Shown piece after piece: positions 63,966-64,000 of a stretch of 64,000 nucleotides of DNA. A program made the translations under genes and the position numbers. The stretch is from the NCBI RefSeq assembly GCF_003627755.1, contig NZ_CP032696.1, forward strand, positions 434,001-498,000. Reading direction: 5' to 3'. The DNA comes from Rhizobium jaguaris (GTDB lineage: Bacteria; Pseudomonadota; Alphaproteobacteria; Rhizobiales; Rhizobiaceae). The first letter of the stretch is position 1; each line of letters opens with the position of its first letter. The notes below the pieces were generated by a model, which worked only from the letters and a program-made list of their open reading frames with translations, made no database searches and was not told where the DNA came from.

Positions 63966-64000
63966 ACCGCCTCGATTGCCCGGATCAGGCGCTTCAGAGC
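63962..64000 (-). CDS. tnpA: IS66 TnpA C-terminus (partial)
   Basis: The last 12 codons read ALKRLIRAIEAV stop, matching the usual IS66 TnpA ending and the 4-nt overlap with tnpB. The rest lies beyond the window. Confidence 0.7.
   Translation of the reverse strand, partial: ALKRLIRAIEAV

Larger units (their letters stand above)
61619..64000 (-). mobile_element. IS66-family element E (runs past the window end)
   Basis: Passenger, tnpC, tnpB and the end of tnpA lie on the minus strand in IS66 order. The left boundary is placed at GTAACCGCCCG (61619), a diverged GTAAGCG end, and is tentative. The other end is outside the window. Confidence 0.75.

Overview
The window comes from a nodulating alphaproteobacterium of the Rhizobiaceae (Rhizobium or Sinorhizobium/Ensifer type), most likely a symbiotic plasmid or symbiosis island. 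The evidence is a 47-bp nod box (8205-8251) ahead of nodM, the nodulation efflux pair nolF-nolG, a nodN remnant, a dctA gene with a sigma-54 promoter, a RhiA-like protein, a LuxR/LuxI pair, nif-type promoter copies, and dense IS66/IS21 debris of the kind found on rhizobial pSym replicons.

Layout. 0-0.8 kb: a RES-Xre type toxin-antitoxin pair, toxin cut by the window edge. 0.9-8.7 kb: nodulation block on the minus strand (nod box, nodM, FMN reductase, nolF, nolG), scarred by an inverted duplication of a subtilase 3' end and by a frameshifted nodN fragment. 8.7-11.1 kb: secreted subtilase, secreted partner protein, a small coiled-coil protein and a (CGCGAGTA)5 microsatellite. 11.5-24.8 kb: a catabolic and uptake island. 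A ten-gene minus-strand operon (amino-acid ABC transporter, DapA-family deaminase, FAD D-amino-acid dehydrogenase, aldehyde dehydrogenase, proline-racemase-family epimerase, two SDRs) is divergent from a GntR regulator and a P5C-reductase-like gene, and is followed by an XRE-cupin regulator and an omega-aminotransferase. The enzyme set fits hydroxyproline or a related cyclic imino acid. 25.0-26.4 kb: dctA. 27-27.7 kb: a second toxin-antitoxin pair with a perfect 18-bp palindromic operator. 28.4-30.8 kb: DUF2934 protein and luxI/luxR. 31.8-34.4 kb: TetR regulator divergent from an SDR and an NADPH:quinone-reductase-like gene. 34.7-38.1 kb: a secreted protein, a tail-collar protein, a RhiA-like protein, and amylase and ISL3 remnants.

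From 38.2 kb on the window is IS66 territory holding two biosynthetic transcription units. Unit 1 (41.38-45.84 kb, clearly more AT-rich than its surroundings) encodes a short PapA/condensation-like N-terminal fragment, a GT4 and a GT2 glycosyltransferase, and a HemN/HemW-like radical SAM protein, in overlapping or abutting frames. Unit 2 (52.66-61.43 kb) encodes a 2152-aa NRPS (A-T-C-A-T-C, no thioesterase), a MATE exporter overlapping it by 4 nt, and an Sfp/EntD-type phosphopantetheinyl transferase. The two units are separated by nested transposons: an IS21 element inside an IS66 element inside an older IS66 remnant, both insertions with exact target-site duplications.

The most interesting observation is that the regions just upstream of unit 1 and unit 2 are homologous to each other over about 130 bp and look like rhizobial nif promoters. 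Each has a TGGCAYGACTTTTG core; copy 1 also has an exact NifA-type TGT-N10-ACA site about 98 bp upstream, and copy 2 has an expanded version at the same distance. This suggests a nodule- or bacteroid-expressed glycosylated or nonribosomal metabolite locus. The reservation is that both promoters have A where the -12 element normally has C.
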